From: Hexactinellida sp. DTS-2022
Lineage: Eukaryota > Porifera > Hexactinellida
Assembly: GCA_028753945.1 (NCBI GenBank)
Contig: JAPNXP010000003.1
Coordinates: 1,302,001-1,366,000, forward strand
Reading direction: 5' to 3'
Length of the DNA: 64,000 nt
In this document: one piece after another, positions 26,736-38,994 of the stretch
Position numbering within the stretch: position 1 is the first letter of the stretch
Layout of the letters: each line of letters opens with the position of its first letter
Notes under the pieces: generated by a model
What the model was told of the DNA's origin: nothing
Seen by the model: only the letters and a program-made list of their open reading frames with translations
The model's database searches: none
Program-made: the position numbers and the translations under genes

Positions 26736-27752
26736 TTGCTAAATTAATGCTTTAAGGACGTTTCCTGTTGTTTCTTTTGATGATATGTCGTGTTTATCAT
26801 CAAAAGTGTCCCTACAGTGCCCCTGAAACACCACTCACTCAATTTACAATCATTTAAGATCCAGATATCGAGAAAAACCAATTTTTGTCTGCAATGACTG
26901 TCAAAAACTACCAAAATGATAAATGAATGGTTTAAGGACGTTTCTTGTTGTTTCTTTTGATGATATTTTATATTTATCATCAAAAGTGTGCTAACAGGGC
27001 CACTGAAACACCACTCACTCAAGTAACATTCATTTGAGAGCCTAATATCGTGAAAAATCCTATTTTTGAGTGAAATGACTGTAAAAAATAACTACCAAAA
27101 TGATAAATGAATGGTTTACCGTTGTTTCCAGTTGTTTCTTTTGATGATGTGAAGTAATTTATCATCAAAGGTGTTCTAACAGTGCCACAGAAACACCACT
27201 CACTCAATTTACATTCATTTAAGAGCATAATATCTGGAAAAAACATTTTTTGAGTGTAATGACTGTCAAAAACTCCCAAATTGATAAATTATTGGTTTAA
27301 GGACGTTTTCATTTGTATCTTTTAATTATATGGAGTATTTATCTTCAAATATGTCCCAACAGTTCCACTGAAACACCATTCACTCAATTTACATTCATTT
27401 TCTGAGCCAAATAACGAGAAAAACCAATTTTTATGGGCAATAACTGTCAAAAACTCCCAAATTGATAAATGAATGGTTTAAGCTCGTTTCCACTTGTTTC
27501 TTTTTCTTATTTGTAATATTTATCATCAAAAGTGTGCTAACAGTGCCACTGAAACACCACTCACTCAAGTAACATACATTTGAGAGCCTAATATCGTGAA
27601 AAACCAATTTTTATGTGCAATGACTGTCAAAAACTCCCAAATTGATAGATTAATGGTTTAAGGACGTTTCCTGTTGTTTCTTTTGATGATATGTCGTGTT
27701 TATCATCAAAAGTGTCCCTACAGTGCCACTGAAACACCACTCACTCAATTTA
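26736..27752. repeat. ~1.0-kb segment shared with 20041-21057
   Basis: Follows 20041-21057 at a constant offset of 6695 bp. It includes the end of octamer unit 3 and the ATAGATTAATGG monomer, then diverges at CAATTTAC, where one copy continues ATTC and the other AATC. Private changes are AATGCTTTAAGG (26748), GTAAAAAATAACTACC in place of the uninterrupted A-run, and TTTTATGGGCAATAAC. Confidence 0.8.
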
Positions 27753-28879
27753 CATTCATTTAAGAGCATAATATCTGGAAAAAACATTTTTTGAGTGCAA
27801 TGACTTTCAAAAACACCCAAATTGATAAATGAATGGTTTAAGCACGTTTCCACTTGTTTCTTTTTAGTATATGTAATATTTATCATCAAAAGTGTGCTAA
27901 CAGTGCCACTGAACACCACTCACTCAAGTAACATACATTTGAGAGCCTAATATCGTGAAAAACCAATTTTTATGTGCAATGACCGTCAAAAACTCCCAAA
28001 TTGATAGATTAATGGTTTAAGGACGTTTCCTGTTGTTTCTTTTGATGATATGTCGTGTTTATCATCAAAAGTGTCCCTACAGTGCCACTGAAACACCACT
28101 CACTCAATTTACAATCATTTAAGATCCAGATATCGAGAAAAACCAATTTTTGCGACCTATGACTGTCAAAAACTACCAAAATGATAAATCAATGGTTTAC
28201 CGACATTTCCAGTTGTTTCTTTTGATGATATGAATTATTTATCACCAAAAGTGTATTAATAGTGCCATTGAAACACCATTCACTCAAGTTACATTCATTT
28301 GAGAGCCTAATATCGTGAAAAACCAATTTTTGTCTGCAATGACTGTCAAAAACTACCAAATTGATAACTTATTAGTTTAAGGACGTTTCCTCCAGTTGTA
28401 TCTGTTGATGATATATAGAATTTATCATCAAATGTGTCCTAACAGTGCCACTGAAACACCATTCACTCAATTTACATTCATTTTTGAGCCTAGTATCTGG
28501 AAAAACCATTTGCTGTGTGCAATGAATGTCAAAAACTCCCAAATTGATAAATTAATGGTTTAAGGACGTTGCCTGTTGTTTCTTTTGATGATATTTTATA
28601 TTTATCATCAAAAGTGTGCTAACAGGGCCACTGAAACAAAACTCACTCAATTAACATTCATTTGAGAGCCTAATATCTTGAAAAATCCAATTTTTGAGTG
28701 CAATGACTGTAAAAAAAACTAACAAAATGATAAATGAATGGTTTACCGTTGTTTCCAGTTGTTTCTTTTGATGATGTGAAGTAATTTCTCATTAGGGGTG
28801 TTCTAACAGTGCCACAGAAAGACCACTCACTCAATTTACATTCATTTAAGAGCATTTTATCTGGAAAAAACATTTTTTG
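27753..28879. repeat. Mosaic including a ~0.7-kb copy of 14060-14770
   Basis: About 27993-28703 follows 14060-14770 at an offset of 13933 bp. Both carry CCATTTGCTGTGTG, where the octamer copies in between have CCATTTTCTG, and both carry ACGTTGCC (28566). This is the longest-distance specific relation I noticed. Near 28790 the dyad right arm is destroyed (TTTCTCATTAGGGG). The segment ends in the ATCTGGAAAAAACATTTTTT monomer. Confidence 0.75.
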
Positions 28880-29779
28880 AGTGCAATGACTGTCAAAAAC
28901 TCCCAAATTGATAAATTATTGGTTTAAGGACGTTTTCATTTGTATCTTTTGATGATATGGAGTATTTATCTTCAAATATGTCCCAACAGTGCCACTGAAA
29001 CACCACTCACTCATTTCACAATCATTTAAGATCCAGATATAGAGAACAACCAATTTTTGCGACCTATGAATGTCAAAAACTACCAAAATGATAAATGAAT
29101 GGTTTACCGACATTTCCAGTTGTTTCTCTTGATGATATGAATTATTTATAACCAAAAGTGTATTAATAGTGCCACTGAAACACCATTCACTCAAGTTACA
29201 TTCATTTGAGAGCCTAATATCGTGAAAAACCAATTTTTGTCTGCAATGACTGTCAAAAACTACCAAATTGATAACTTATTAGTTTAAGGACGTTTCCTGT
29301 TGTTTCTTTTGATGATATTTTGTATTTATCATCAAAAGTGTGCAAAAAGTGCCACTGAAACACCACTCACTCAAGTAACATACATTTGAGAGCCTAATAT
29401 CGTGAAAAACCAATTTTTATGTGCAATGACCGTCAAAAATTCCCAAATTGATAAATTAAAGGTTTAAGGACGTTTCCTGTTGTTTCTTTTGATGATATGT
29501 CGTGTTTATCATCAAAAGTGTCCCTACAGTGCCACTGAAACACCATTCACTCAATTTACAATCATTTGAGATCCAGATATCGAGAAAAACCAATTTTTGT
29601 GACCTATGACTGTCAAAAACAACCAAAATGATAAATGAATGGTTTACCGACATTTCCAGGTGTTTCTTTTGATGATATGAAGTATTTATCATCAAAGCTT
29701 TCCTGACAGTGCCACAGAAACACCACTCACTCAATTTACATTCATTTAAGAGCATAATATCTGGAAAAAACATTTTTTT
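28880..29779. repeat. Pentamer HOR (900 bp), copy 1
   Basis: Five monomers repeat at an offset of 900 bp, marked by TCATTTCACAATC, ATATAGAGAACAACC, GTGTGCAAAAAGTGCC and ATTAAAGGTTTAAGG. Copy 1 reads CACCATTCACTC near 29542 where copy 2 reads CACCACTCACTC. Confidence 0.9.
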
Positions 29780-30678
29780 AGTGCAATGACTGTCAAAAAC
29801 TCCCAAATTGATAAATTATTGGTTTAAGGACGTTTTCATTTGTATCTTTTGATGATATGGAGTATTTATCTTCAAATATGTCCCAACAGTGCCACTGAAA
29901 CACCACTCACTCATTTCACAATCATTTAAGATCCAGATATAGAGAACAACCAATTTTTGCGACCTATGAATGTCAAAAACTACCAAAATGATAAATGAAT
30001 GGTTTACCGACATTTCCAGTTGTTTCTCTTGATTAATGAATTATTTATAACCAAAAGTGTATTAATAGTGCCACTGAAACACCATTCACTCAAGTTACAT
30101 TCATTTGAGAGCCTAATATCGTGAAAAACCAATTTTTGTCTGCAATGACTGTCAAAAACTACCAAATTGATAACTTATTAGTTTAAGGACGTTTCCTGTT
30201 GTTTCTTTTGATGATATTTTGTATTTATCATCAAAAGTGTGCAAAAAGTGCCACTGAAACACCACTCACTCAAGTAACATACATTTGAGAGCCTAATATC
30301 GTGAAAAACCAATTTTTATGTGCAATGACCGTCAAAAATTCCCAAATTGATAAATTAAAGGTTTAAGGACGTTTCCTGTTGTTTCTTTTGATGATATGTC
30401 GTGTTTATCATCAAAAGTGTCCCTACAGTGCCACTGAAACACCACTCACTCAATTTACAATCATTTGAGATCCAGATATCGAGAAAAACCAATTTTTGTG
30501 ACCTATGACTGTCAAAAACAACCAAAATGATAAATGAATGGTTTACCGACATTTCCAGGTGTTTCTTTTGATGATATGAAGTATTTATCATCAAAGCTTT
30601 CCTGACAGTGCCACAGAAACACCACTCACTCAATTTACATTCATTTAAGAGCATAATATCTGGAAAAAACATTTTTTT
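29780..30678. repeat. Pentamer HOR (899 bp), copy 2
   Basis: Same order as copy 1. It is one base shorter because the dyad left arm reads TTGATTAATGAATT near 30030 instead of TTGATGATATGAATT. After 30705 the array leaves the pentamer and enters the GGTTTATGGACG monomer family of the next domain. Confidence 0.9.
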
Positions 30679-31242
30679 AGTGCAATGACTGTCAAAAACT
30701 CCCAAATTGATAAATTGTTGGTTTATGGACGTTTTCATTTGTTTCTATTGATGATATGGAGTATTTATCATCAAATATGTCCCAACAGTTCCACTAAACA
30801 CCATTCACTCAATTTACATTCATTTAAGAGCCTAATAACGAGAAAAACCAATTTTTGTCTGCAATGACTGTCAAAAACTACCAAATTGATAACTTATTAG
30901 TTTAAGGACGTTTCCTCAAGTTGTATCTGTTGATGATATATAGAATTTATCATCAAATGTGTCCTAACAGTGCCACTGAAACACCATTCACTCAATTTAC
31001 ATTCATTTTTGAGCCTAGTATCTGGAAAAAACAATTTCTGTGTGCAATGAATGTCAAAAACTCCCAAATTGATAAATTATTGGTTTAAGGACGTTTTCAT
31101 TTGTATCTTTTGATGATATTTTATATTTATCATCAAATATGTCCCAACAGTGCCACTGAAACACCATTCACTCAATTTACATTCATTTAAGAGCCTAATA
31201 ACGAGAAAAACCAATTTTTATGTGCAATAACTGTCAAAAACT
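30679..31242. repeat. Linking segment related to the hexamer domain
   Basis: Three monomers in the order seen at about 33380-33780 (GGTTTATGGACG, then CCTCAAGTTGTATC, then GACGTTTTCATTTG) at an offset near 2700 bp. It leads into the start of the large duplicated block. Confidence 0.7.
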
Positions 31243-34200
31243 CCCAAATTGATAAATTAATGGTTAAAGCACGTTTCCGGTTGTTTTATCTGATGATATG
31301 TAGTATTTATCTTCAAATATGTCCCAACAGTTCCACTGAAACACCATTCACTCAATTTACATCCATTTAAGAGCCTAATAACGAGAAAAACCAATTTTTA
31401 TGTGCAATAACTGTCAAAAACTCCCAAATTGATAAATGAATGGTTTAAGGACGTTTCCTGTTGTTTCTTTTGATGATATGTCGTGTTCATCATCAAAAGT
31501 GTCCCTACAGTGCCACTGAAACACCACTCACTCAATTTACAATGATTTAAGATCCAGATATCGAGAAAAACCAATTTTTGCGACCAATGACTGTCAAAAC
31601 CTACCAAAATGATAAATGAGTTATTTACCGACATTTCCAGTTGTTTCTTTTGATGATATGAATTATTTATCACCAAAAGTGTATTAATAGTGCCACTGAA
31701 ACACCATTCACTCAAGTAACATTCATTTGAGAGCCTAATATCGTGAAAAACCAATTTTTGTCTGCAATGACATTCAAAAACAACCAAATTGATAACTTAT
31801 TAGTTTAAGGACGTTTCCTGTTGTTTCTTTTGATGATATTTTATATTTATCGTCAAACGTGTGCTAACAGGACCACTGAAACACAACTCACTCAAGTAAC
31901 ATACATTTAACAGCCTAATATCGAGAAAAACCAATTTTCCGTCCAATGACTGTTAAAAACTACCAAAATGATAAATGAATGGTTTATCGACGTTTCCAGT
32001 TGTTTCTTTTGATGATATGAAGAATTTATCATCAAAGGTTTCCTGACAGTGCCACAGAAACACCACTCACTCAATTTACATTCATTTAAGAGCATAATAA
32101 CGAGAAAAACCAATTTTTATGTGCAATAACTGTCAAAAACTCCCAAATTGATAAATGAATGGTTTAAGCACGTTTCCACTTGTTTCTTTATATTATATGT
32201 AATATTTATCATCAAAAGTGTGCTAACAGTGCCACTGAAACACCACTCACTCAAGTAACATTCATTTGAGAGCCTATTATCAGGAAAAACCAATTTTTAT
32301 GTGCAATGACTGTCAAAAACACCCAAATTGATAAATTAATGGTTAAGGCTCGTTTCCTGTTGTTTTATCTGATGATATGTAGTATTTTTCATCAAAAGTG
32401 TGATAACAGTGCCACTGAAACACCATTCACTCAATTTACATTCATTTATGAGCATAATAACAAGAAATACCAATTTTTATGTGCAATAACTGTCTTAAAC
32501 TACCAAATTGATAAATGAATGGTTTAAGCACGTTTCCACTTGTTACTTTTTTTATATGTAATATTTATCATCAAAAGTGTGCTAACAGACCCACTGAAAC
32601 ACCACTCACTCAAGTAACATACATTTAAGAGCCTAATATCGAGAAAAACCAATTTTTCCGTCCAATGACTGTTAAAAACTACCAAAATGATAAATGAATG
32701 GTTTATCGACGTTTCCAGTTGTTTCTTTTGATGATATGAAGAATTTATCATCAAAGGTTTCCTGACAGTGCCACAGAAACACCACTCACTCAATTTACAT
32801 TCATTTAAGAACATAATAACGAGAAAAACCAATTTTTATGTGCAATAACAGTCAAAAACTCCCAAATTGATAAATGAATGGTTTAAGCACGTTTCCACTT
32901 GTTTCTTTATATTATATGTAATATTTATCATGAAAAGTGTGCTAACAGTGCCACTGAACACCACCCACTCAAGTAACATACATTTGAGAGCCTAATATCG
33001 TAAAAAAAACCAATTTTTATGTGCAATGACCGTCAAAAATTCCCAAATTGATAAATTAATGGTTTAAGGACGTTTCCTGTTGTTTCTTTTGATGATATGT
33101 CGTGTTTATCATCAAAAGTGTCCCTACAGTGCCACTGAAACACCACTCACTCAATTTACATTCATTTAAGATCCAGATATCGAGAAAAACCAATTTTTGT
33201 GAACTATGACTGTCAAAAACAACCAAAATGATAAATGAATGGTTTACCGACATTTCCAGGTATTTCTTTTGATGATATGTAGTATTTATCATCAAAGCTT
33301 TCCTGACAGTGCCACAGAAACACCACTCACTCAATTTGCATTCATTTAAGAGCATAATATCTGGAAAAAACATTTTTTTAGTGCAATGACTGTCAAAAAC
33401 TCCCAAATTGATAAATTATTGGTTTATGGACGTTTTCATTTGTTTCTATTGATGATATGGAGTATTTATCATCAAATATGTCCCAACAGTTCCACTGAAC
33501 ACCATTCACTCAATTTACATTCATTTAAGAGCCTAATAGCGAGAAAAACCAATTTTTGTCTGCAATGACTGTCAAAAACTACCAAATTGATAACTTATTA
33601 GTTTAAGGACGTTTCCTCAAGTTGTATCTGTTGATGATATATAGAATTTATCATCAAATGTGTCCTAACAGTGCCACTGAAACACCATTCACTCAATTTA
33701 CATTCATTTTTGAGCCTAGTATCTGGAAAAACCAATTTCTGTGTGCAATGAATGTCAAAAACTCCCAAATTGATAAATTATTGGTTTAAGGACGTTTTCA
33801 TTTGTATCTTTTGATGATATTTATATTTATCATCAAATATGTCCCAACAGTGCCACTGAAACACCATTCACTCAATTTACATTCATTTATGAGCATAATA
33901 ACGAGAAAAACCAATTTTTATGTGCAATAACTGTCTTAAACTCCCAAATTGATAAATGAATGGTTTAAGCACGTTTCCACTTGTTACTTTTTATTATATG
34001 TAATATTTATCATCAAAAGTGTGCTTATAGACCTACTGAAACACCACTCACTCAAGTAACATACATTTAAGAGCCTAATATCGAGAAAAACCAATTTTTC
34101 CGTCCAATGACTGTTAAAAACTACCAAAATGATAAATGAATGGTTTATCGACGTTTCCAGTTTTTTCTTTTGATGATATGAAGAATTTATCATCAAAGGT

Positions 34201-37200
34201 TTCCTGACAGTGCCACTGAAACACCACTCACTCAATTTACATTCATTTAAGATCCAGATATTGAGAAAAACCAATTTTTGTGAACTATGACTGTCAAAAA
34301 CAACCAAAATGATAAATGAATGGTTTACCGACATTTCCAGGTATTTCTTTTGATGATATGTAGTATTTATCATCAAAGCTTTCCTGACAGTGCCACAGAA
34401 ACACCACTCACTCAATTTGCATTCATTTAAGAGCATAATATCTGGAAAAAACATTTTTTTAGTGCAATGACTGTCAAAAACTCCCAAATTGATAAATTAT
34501 TGGTTTATGGACGTTTTCATTTGTTTCTATTGATGATATGGAGTATTTATCATCAAATATGTCCCAACAGTTCCACTAAACACCATTCACTCAATTTACA
34601 TTCATTTAAGAGCCTAATAACGAGAAAAACCAATTTTTGTCTGCAATGACTGTCAAAAACTACCAAATTGATAACTTATTAGTTTAAGGACGTTTCCTCA
34701 AGTTGTATCTGTTGATGATATATAGAATTTATCATCAAATGTGTCCTAACAGTGCCACTGAAACACCATTCACTCAATTTACATTCATTTTTGAGCCTAG
34801 TATCTGGAAAAACCAATTTCTGTGTGCAATGAATGTCAAAAACTCCCAAATTGATAAATTATTGGTTTAAGAACGTTTTCATTTGTATCTTTTGATGATA
34901 TTTATATTTATCATCAAATATGTCCCAACAGTGCCACTGAAACACCATTCACTCAATTTACATTCATTTATGAGCATAATAACGAGAAAAACCAATTTTT
35001 ATGTGCAATAACTGTCTTAAACTCCCAAATTGATAAATGAATGGTTTAAGCACGTTTCCACTTGTTACTTTTTATTATATGTAATATTTATCATCAAAAG
35101 TGTGCTTATAGACCTACTGAAACACGACTCACTCAAGTAACATACATTTAAGAGCCTAATATCGAGAAAAACCAATTTTTCCGTCCAATGACTGTTAAAA
35201 ACTACCAAAATGATAAATGAATGGTTTATCGACGTTTCCAGTTTTTTCTTTTGATGATATGAAGAATTTATCATCAAAGGTTTCCTGACAGTGCCACTGA
35301 AACACCACTCACTCAATTTACATTCATTTAAGATCCAGATATCGAGAAAAACCAATTTTTGTGAACTATGACTGTCAAAAACAACCAAAATGATAAATGA
35401 ATGGTTTACCGACATTTCCAGGTATTTCTTTTGATGATATGTAGTATTTATCATCAAAGCTTTCCTGACAGTGCCACAGAAACACCACTCACTCAATTTG
35501 CATTCATTTAAGAGCATAATATCTGGAAAAAAACATTTTTTTAGTGCAATGACTGTCAAAAACTCCCAAATTGATAAATTATTGGTTTATGGACGTTTTC
35601 ATTTGTTTCTATTGATGATATGGAGTATTTATCATCAAATATGTCCCAACAGTTCCACTAAACACCATTCACTCAATTTACATTCATTTAAGAGCCTAAT
35701 AACGAGAAAAACCAATTTTTGTCTGCAATGACTGTCAAAAACTACCAAATTGATAACTTATTAGTTTAAGGACGTTTCCTCAAGTTGTATCTGTTGATGA
35801 TATATAGAATTTATCATCAAATGTGTCCTAACAGTGCCACTGAAACACCATTCACTCAATTTACATTCATTTTTGAGCCTAGTATCTGGAAAAACCAATT
35901 TCTGTGTGCAATGAATGTCAAAAACTCCCAAATTGATAAATTATTGGTTTAAGGACGTTTTCATTTGTATCTTTTGATGATATTTATATTTATCATCAAA
36001 TATGTCCCAACAGTGCCACTGAAACACCATTCACTCAATTTACATTCATTTATGAGCATAATAACGAGAAAAACCAATTTTTATGTGCAATAACTGTCTT
36101 AAACTCCCAAATTGATAAATGAATGGTTTAAGCACGTTTCCACTTGTTACTTTTTATTATATGTAATATTTATCATCAAAAGTGTGCTTATAGACCTACT
36201 GAAACACCACTCACTCAAGTAACATACATTTAAGAGCCTAATATCGAGAAAAACCAATTTTTCCGTCCAATGACTGTTAAAAACTACCAAAATGATAAAT
36301 GAATGGTTTATCGACGTTTCCAGTTTTTTCTTTTGATGATATGAAGAATTTATCATCAAAGGTTTCCTGACAGTGCCACTGAAACACCACTCACTCAATT
36401 TACATTCATTTAAGATCCAGATATCGAGAAAAACCAATTTTTGTGAACTATGACTGTCAAAAACAACCAAAATGATAAATGAATGGTTTACCGACATTTC
36501 CAGGTATTTCTTTTGATGATATGTAGTATTTATCATCAAAGCTTTCCTGACAGTGCCACAGAAACACCACTCACTCAATTTGCATTCATTTAAGAGCATA
36601 ATATCTGGAAAAAACATTTTTTTAGTGCAATGACTGTCAAAAACTCCCAAATTGATAAATTATTGGTTTATGGACGTTTTCATTTGTTTCTATTGATGAT
36701 ATGGAGTATTTATCATCAAATATGTCCCAACAGTTCCACTAAACACCATTCACTCAATTTACATTCATTTAAGAGCCTAATAACGAGAAAAACCAATTTT
36801 TGTCTGCAATGACTGTCAAAAACTACCAAATTGATAACTTATTAGTTTAAGGACGTTTCCTCAAGTTGTATCTGTTGATGATATATAGAATTTATCATCA
36901 AAAGTGTGCTAACAGTGCCACTGAAACACCATTCACTCAATTTACATTCATTTTTGAGCCTAGTATCTGGAAAAACCAATTTCTGTGTGCAATGAATGTC
37001 AAAAACTCCCAAATTGATAAATTATTGGTTTAAGGACGTTTTCATTTGTATCTTTTGATGATATTTTATATTTATCATCAAATATGTCCCAACAGTGCCA
37101 CTGAAACACCATTCACTCAATTTACATTCATTTATGAGCATAATAACGAGAAAAACCAATTTTTATGTGCAATAACTGTCTTAAACTCCCAAATTGATAA

Positions 37201-38354
37201 ATGAATGGTTTAAGCACGTTTCCACTTGTTACTTTTTATTATATGTAATATTTATCATCAAAAGTGTGCTTATAGACCCACTGAAACACCACTCACTCAA
37301 GTAACATACATTTAAGAGCCTAATATCGAGAAAAACCAATTTTTCCGTCCAATGACTGTTAAAAACTACCAAAATGATAAATGAATGGTTTATCGACGTT
37401 TCCAGTTTTTTCTTTAGATGATATGAAGAATTTATCATCAAAGGTTTCCTGACAGTGCCACAGAAACACCACTCACTCAATTTACATTCATTTAAGAGCA
37501 TAATAACGAGAAAAACCAATTTTTATATGCAATGACCGTCAAAAACTCCCAAATTGATAAATTAATGGTTTAAGGACGTTTCCTGTTGTTTCTTTTGATG
37601 ATATGTCGTGTTTATCATCAAAAGTGTCCCTACAGTGCCACTGAAACACCACTCACTCAATTTACAATCATTTAAGATCCAGATATTGAGAAAAACCAAT
37701 TTTTGCGACCAATGACTGTCAAAAACTACCAAAATGATAAATGAGTGGTTTACCGACATTTCCAGTTGTTTCTTTTGATGATATGAATTATTTATCACCA
37801 AAAGTGTATTAATAGTGCCACTGAAACACCATTCACTCACGTAACATTGATTTGAGAGCCTAATATCGTGAAAAATCCAATTTTTGAGTGCAATGACTGT
37901 AAAAAAAACTACCAACATGATAAATGAATGGTTTCCCGTTGTTTCCAGTTATTTCTTTTGATGATGTGAAGTAATTTATCATCAAAGGTGTTCTAACAGT
38001 GCCACAGAAACACCACTCACTCAATTACCATTCATTTAAGAGCCTATTATCTGGAAAAACCAATTTTTATGTTCAATGACTGTCAAAAACACCCAAATTG
38101 ATAAATTATTGGTTTAAGCACGTTTCCTGTTGTTTCTTAATATTATATGTAATATTTATCATCAAAAGTGTGCTAACAGTGCCACTGAAACAGCACTCAA
38201 ACAATTTACATTCATTTTTGAGCCTAGTATCTGGAAAATCAATTTTTGTGTGCAATCACAATCCAAAACTCCCAAATTCATAACTTAGTGGTTTATGGAC
38301 GTTTCCGGTTGTATCTTTTTTTGATATATAGTATTTATCATCAAATGTGTCCTA
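31243..38354. repeat. Large duplicated block, copy 1 (7112 bp)
   Basis: Begins at CCCAAATTGATAAATTAATGG, just before the rare TTAAAGCACGTTTCCGG, and runs to CAAATGTGTCCTA before 38355. It reappears at 38995. The left part matches at an offset of 7752 bp and the right part at 5589 bp, because copy 2 lacks two hexamer units. Rare shared states include TCATCATCAAAAGTG with GTGTTC (about 31486), TTTATCGTCAAACGTG and GACATTCAAAAACAACC. In the compared left part I found one mismatch, A at 32850 versus T at 40602. Confidence 0.9.
33126..37451. repeat. Hexamer HOR x4 (1081, 1081, 1082, 1082 bp)
   Basis: Units are 33126-34206, 34207-35287, 35288-36369 and 36370-37451, delimited at the ACAGTGCCAC of one monomer. 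The third unit gains a base in GGAAAAAAACATTTTTTT (about 35526). The fourth gains one in GATGATATTTTATATT (others read GATATTTATATT). Private markers: ATATTGAG at 34258-34265, near the start of unit 2; AACACGACTC (35122) in unit 2; TCATCAAAAGTGTGC (36895) in unit 4. Confidence 0.9.
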
Positions 38355-38994
38355 ACAGTGCCACAGAAACACCACTCACTCAATTTACATTCATTTAAGA
38401 GCATAATAACGAGAAAAACCAATTTTTATATGCAATGACCGTCAAAAACTCCCAAATTGATAAATTAATGGTTTAAGGACGTTTCCTGTTGTTTCTTTTG
38501 ATGATATGTCGTGTTTATCATCAAAAGTGTCCCTACAGTGCCACTGAAACACCACTCACTCAATTTACAATCATTTAAGATCCAGATATTGAGAAAAACC
38601 AATTTTTGCGACCAATGACTGTCAAAAACTACCAAAATGATAAATGAGTGGTTTACCGACATTTCCAGTTGTTTCTTTTGATGATATGAATTATTTATCA
38701 CCAAAAGTGTATTAATAGTGCCACTGAAACACCATTCACTCACGTAACATTGATTTGAGAGCCTAATATCGTGAAAAATCCAATTTTTGAGTGCAATGAC
38801 TGTAAAAAAAACTACCAACATGATAAATGAATGGTTTCCCGTTGTTTCCAGTTATTTCTTTTGATGATGTGAAGTAATTTATCATCAAAGGTGTTCTAAC
38901 AGTGCCACAGAAACACCACTCACTCAATTACCATTCATTTAAGAGCCTATTATCTGGAAAAACCAATTTTTATGTTCAATGACTGTCAAAAACA
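38355..38994. repeat. Linking segment: partial 903-bp duplication of block tail
   Basis: Repeats 37452-38091 at an offset of 903 bp (five monomers), including ATATGCAATGACCG, ATAAATGAGTGG, GTAAAAAAAACTACCAACATG and TTCCCGTTGTTTCCAG. It then jumps in register, at CACCCAAATTGATAAATT, to the beginning of the large block. This is the junction that separates the two block copies. Confidence 0.85.

Noticed and set aside
38300..38330. Possible promoter-like TATA motifs (GATATATAG and similar)
   Set aside because: TATA-like strings occur in the spacer of many AT-rich monomers and have no downstream gene or conserved initiator; there is no basis for calling a promoter.
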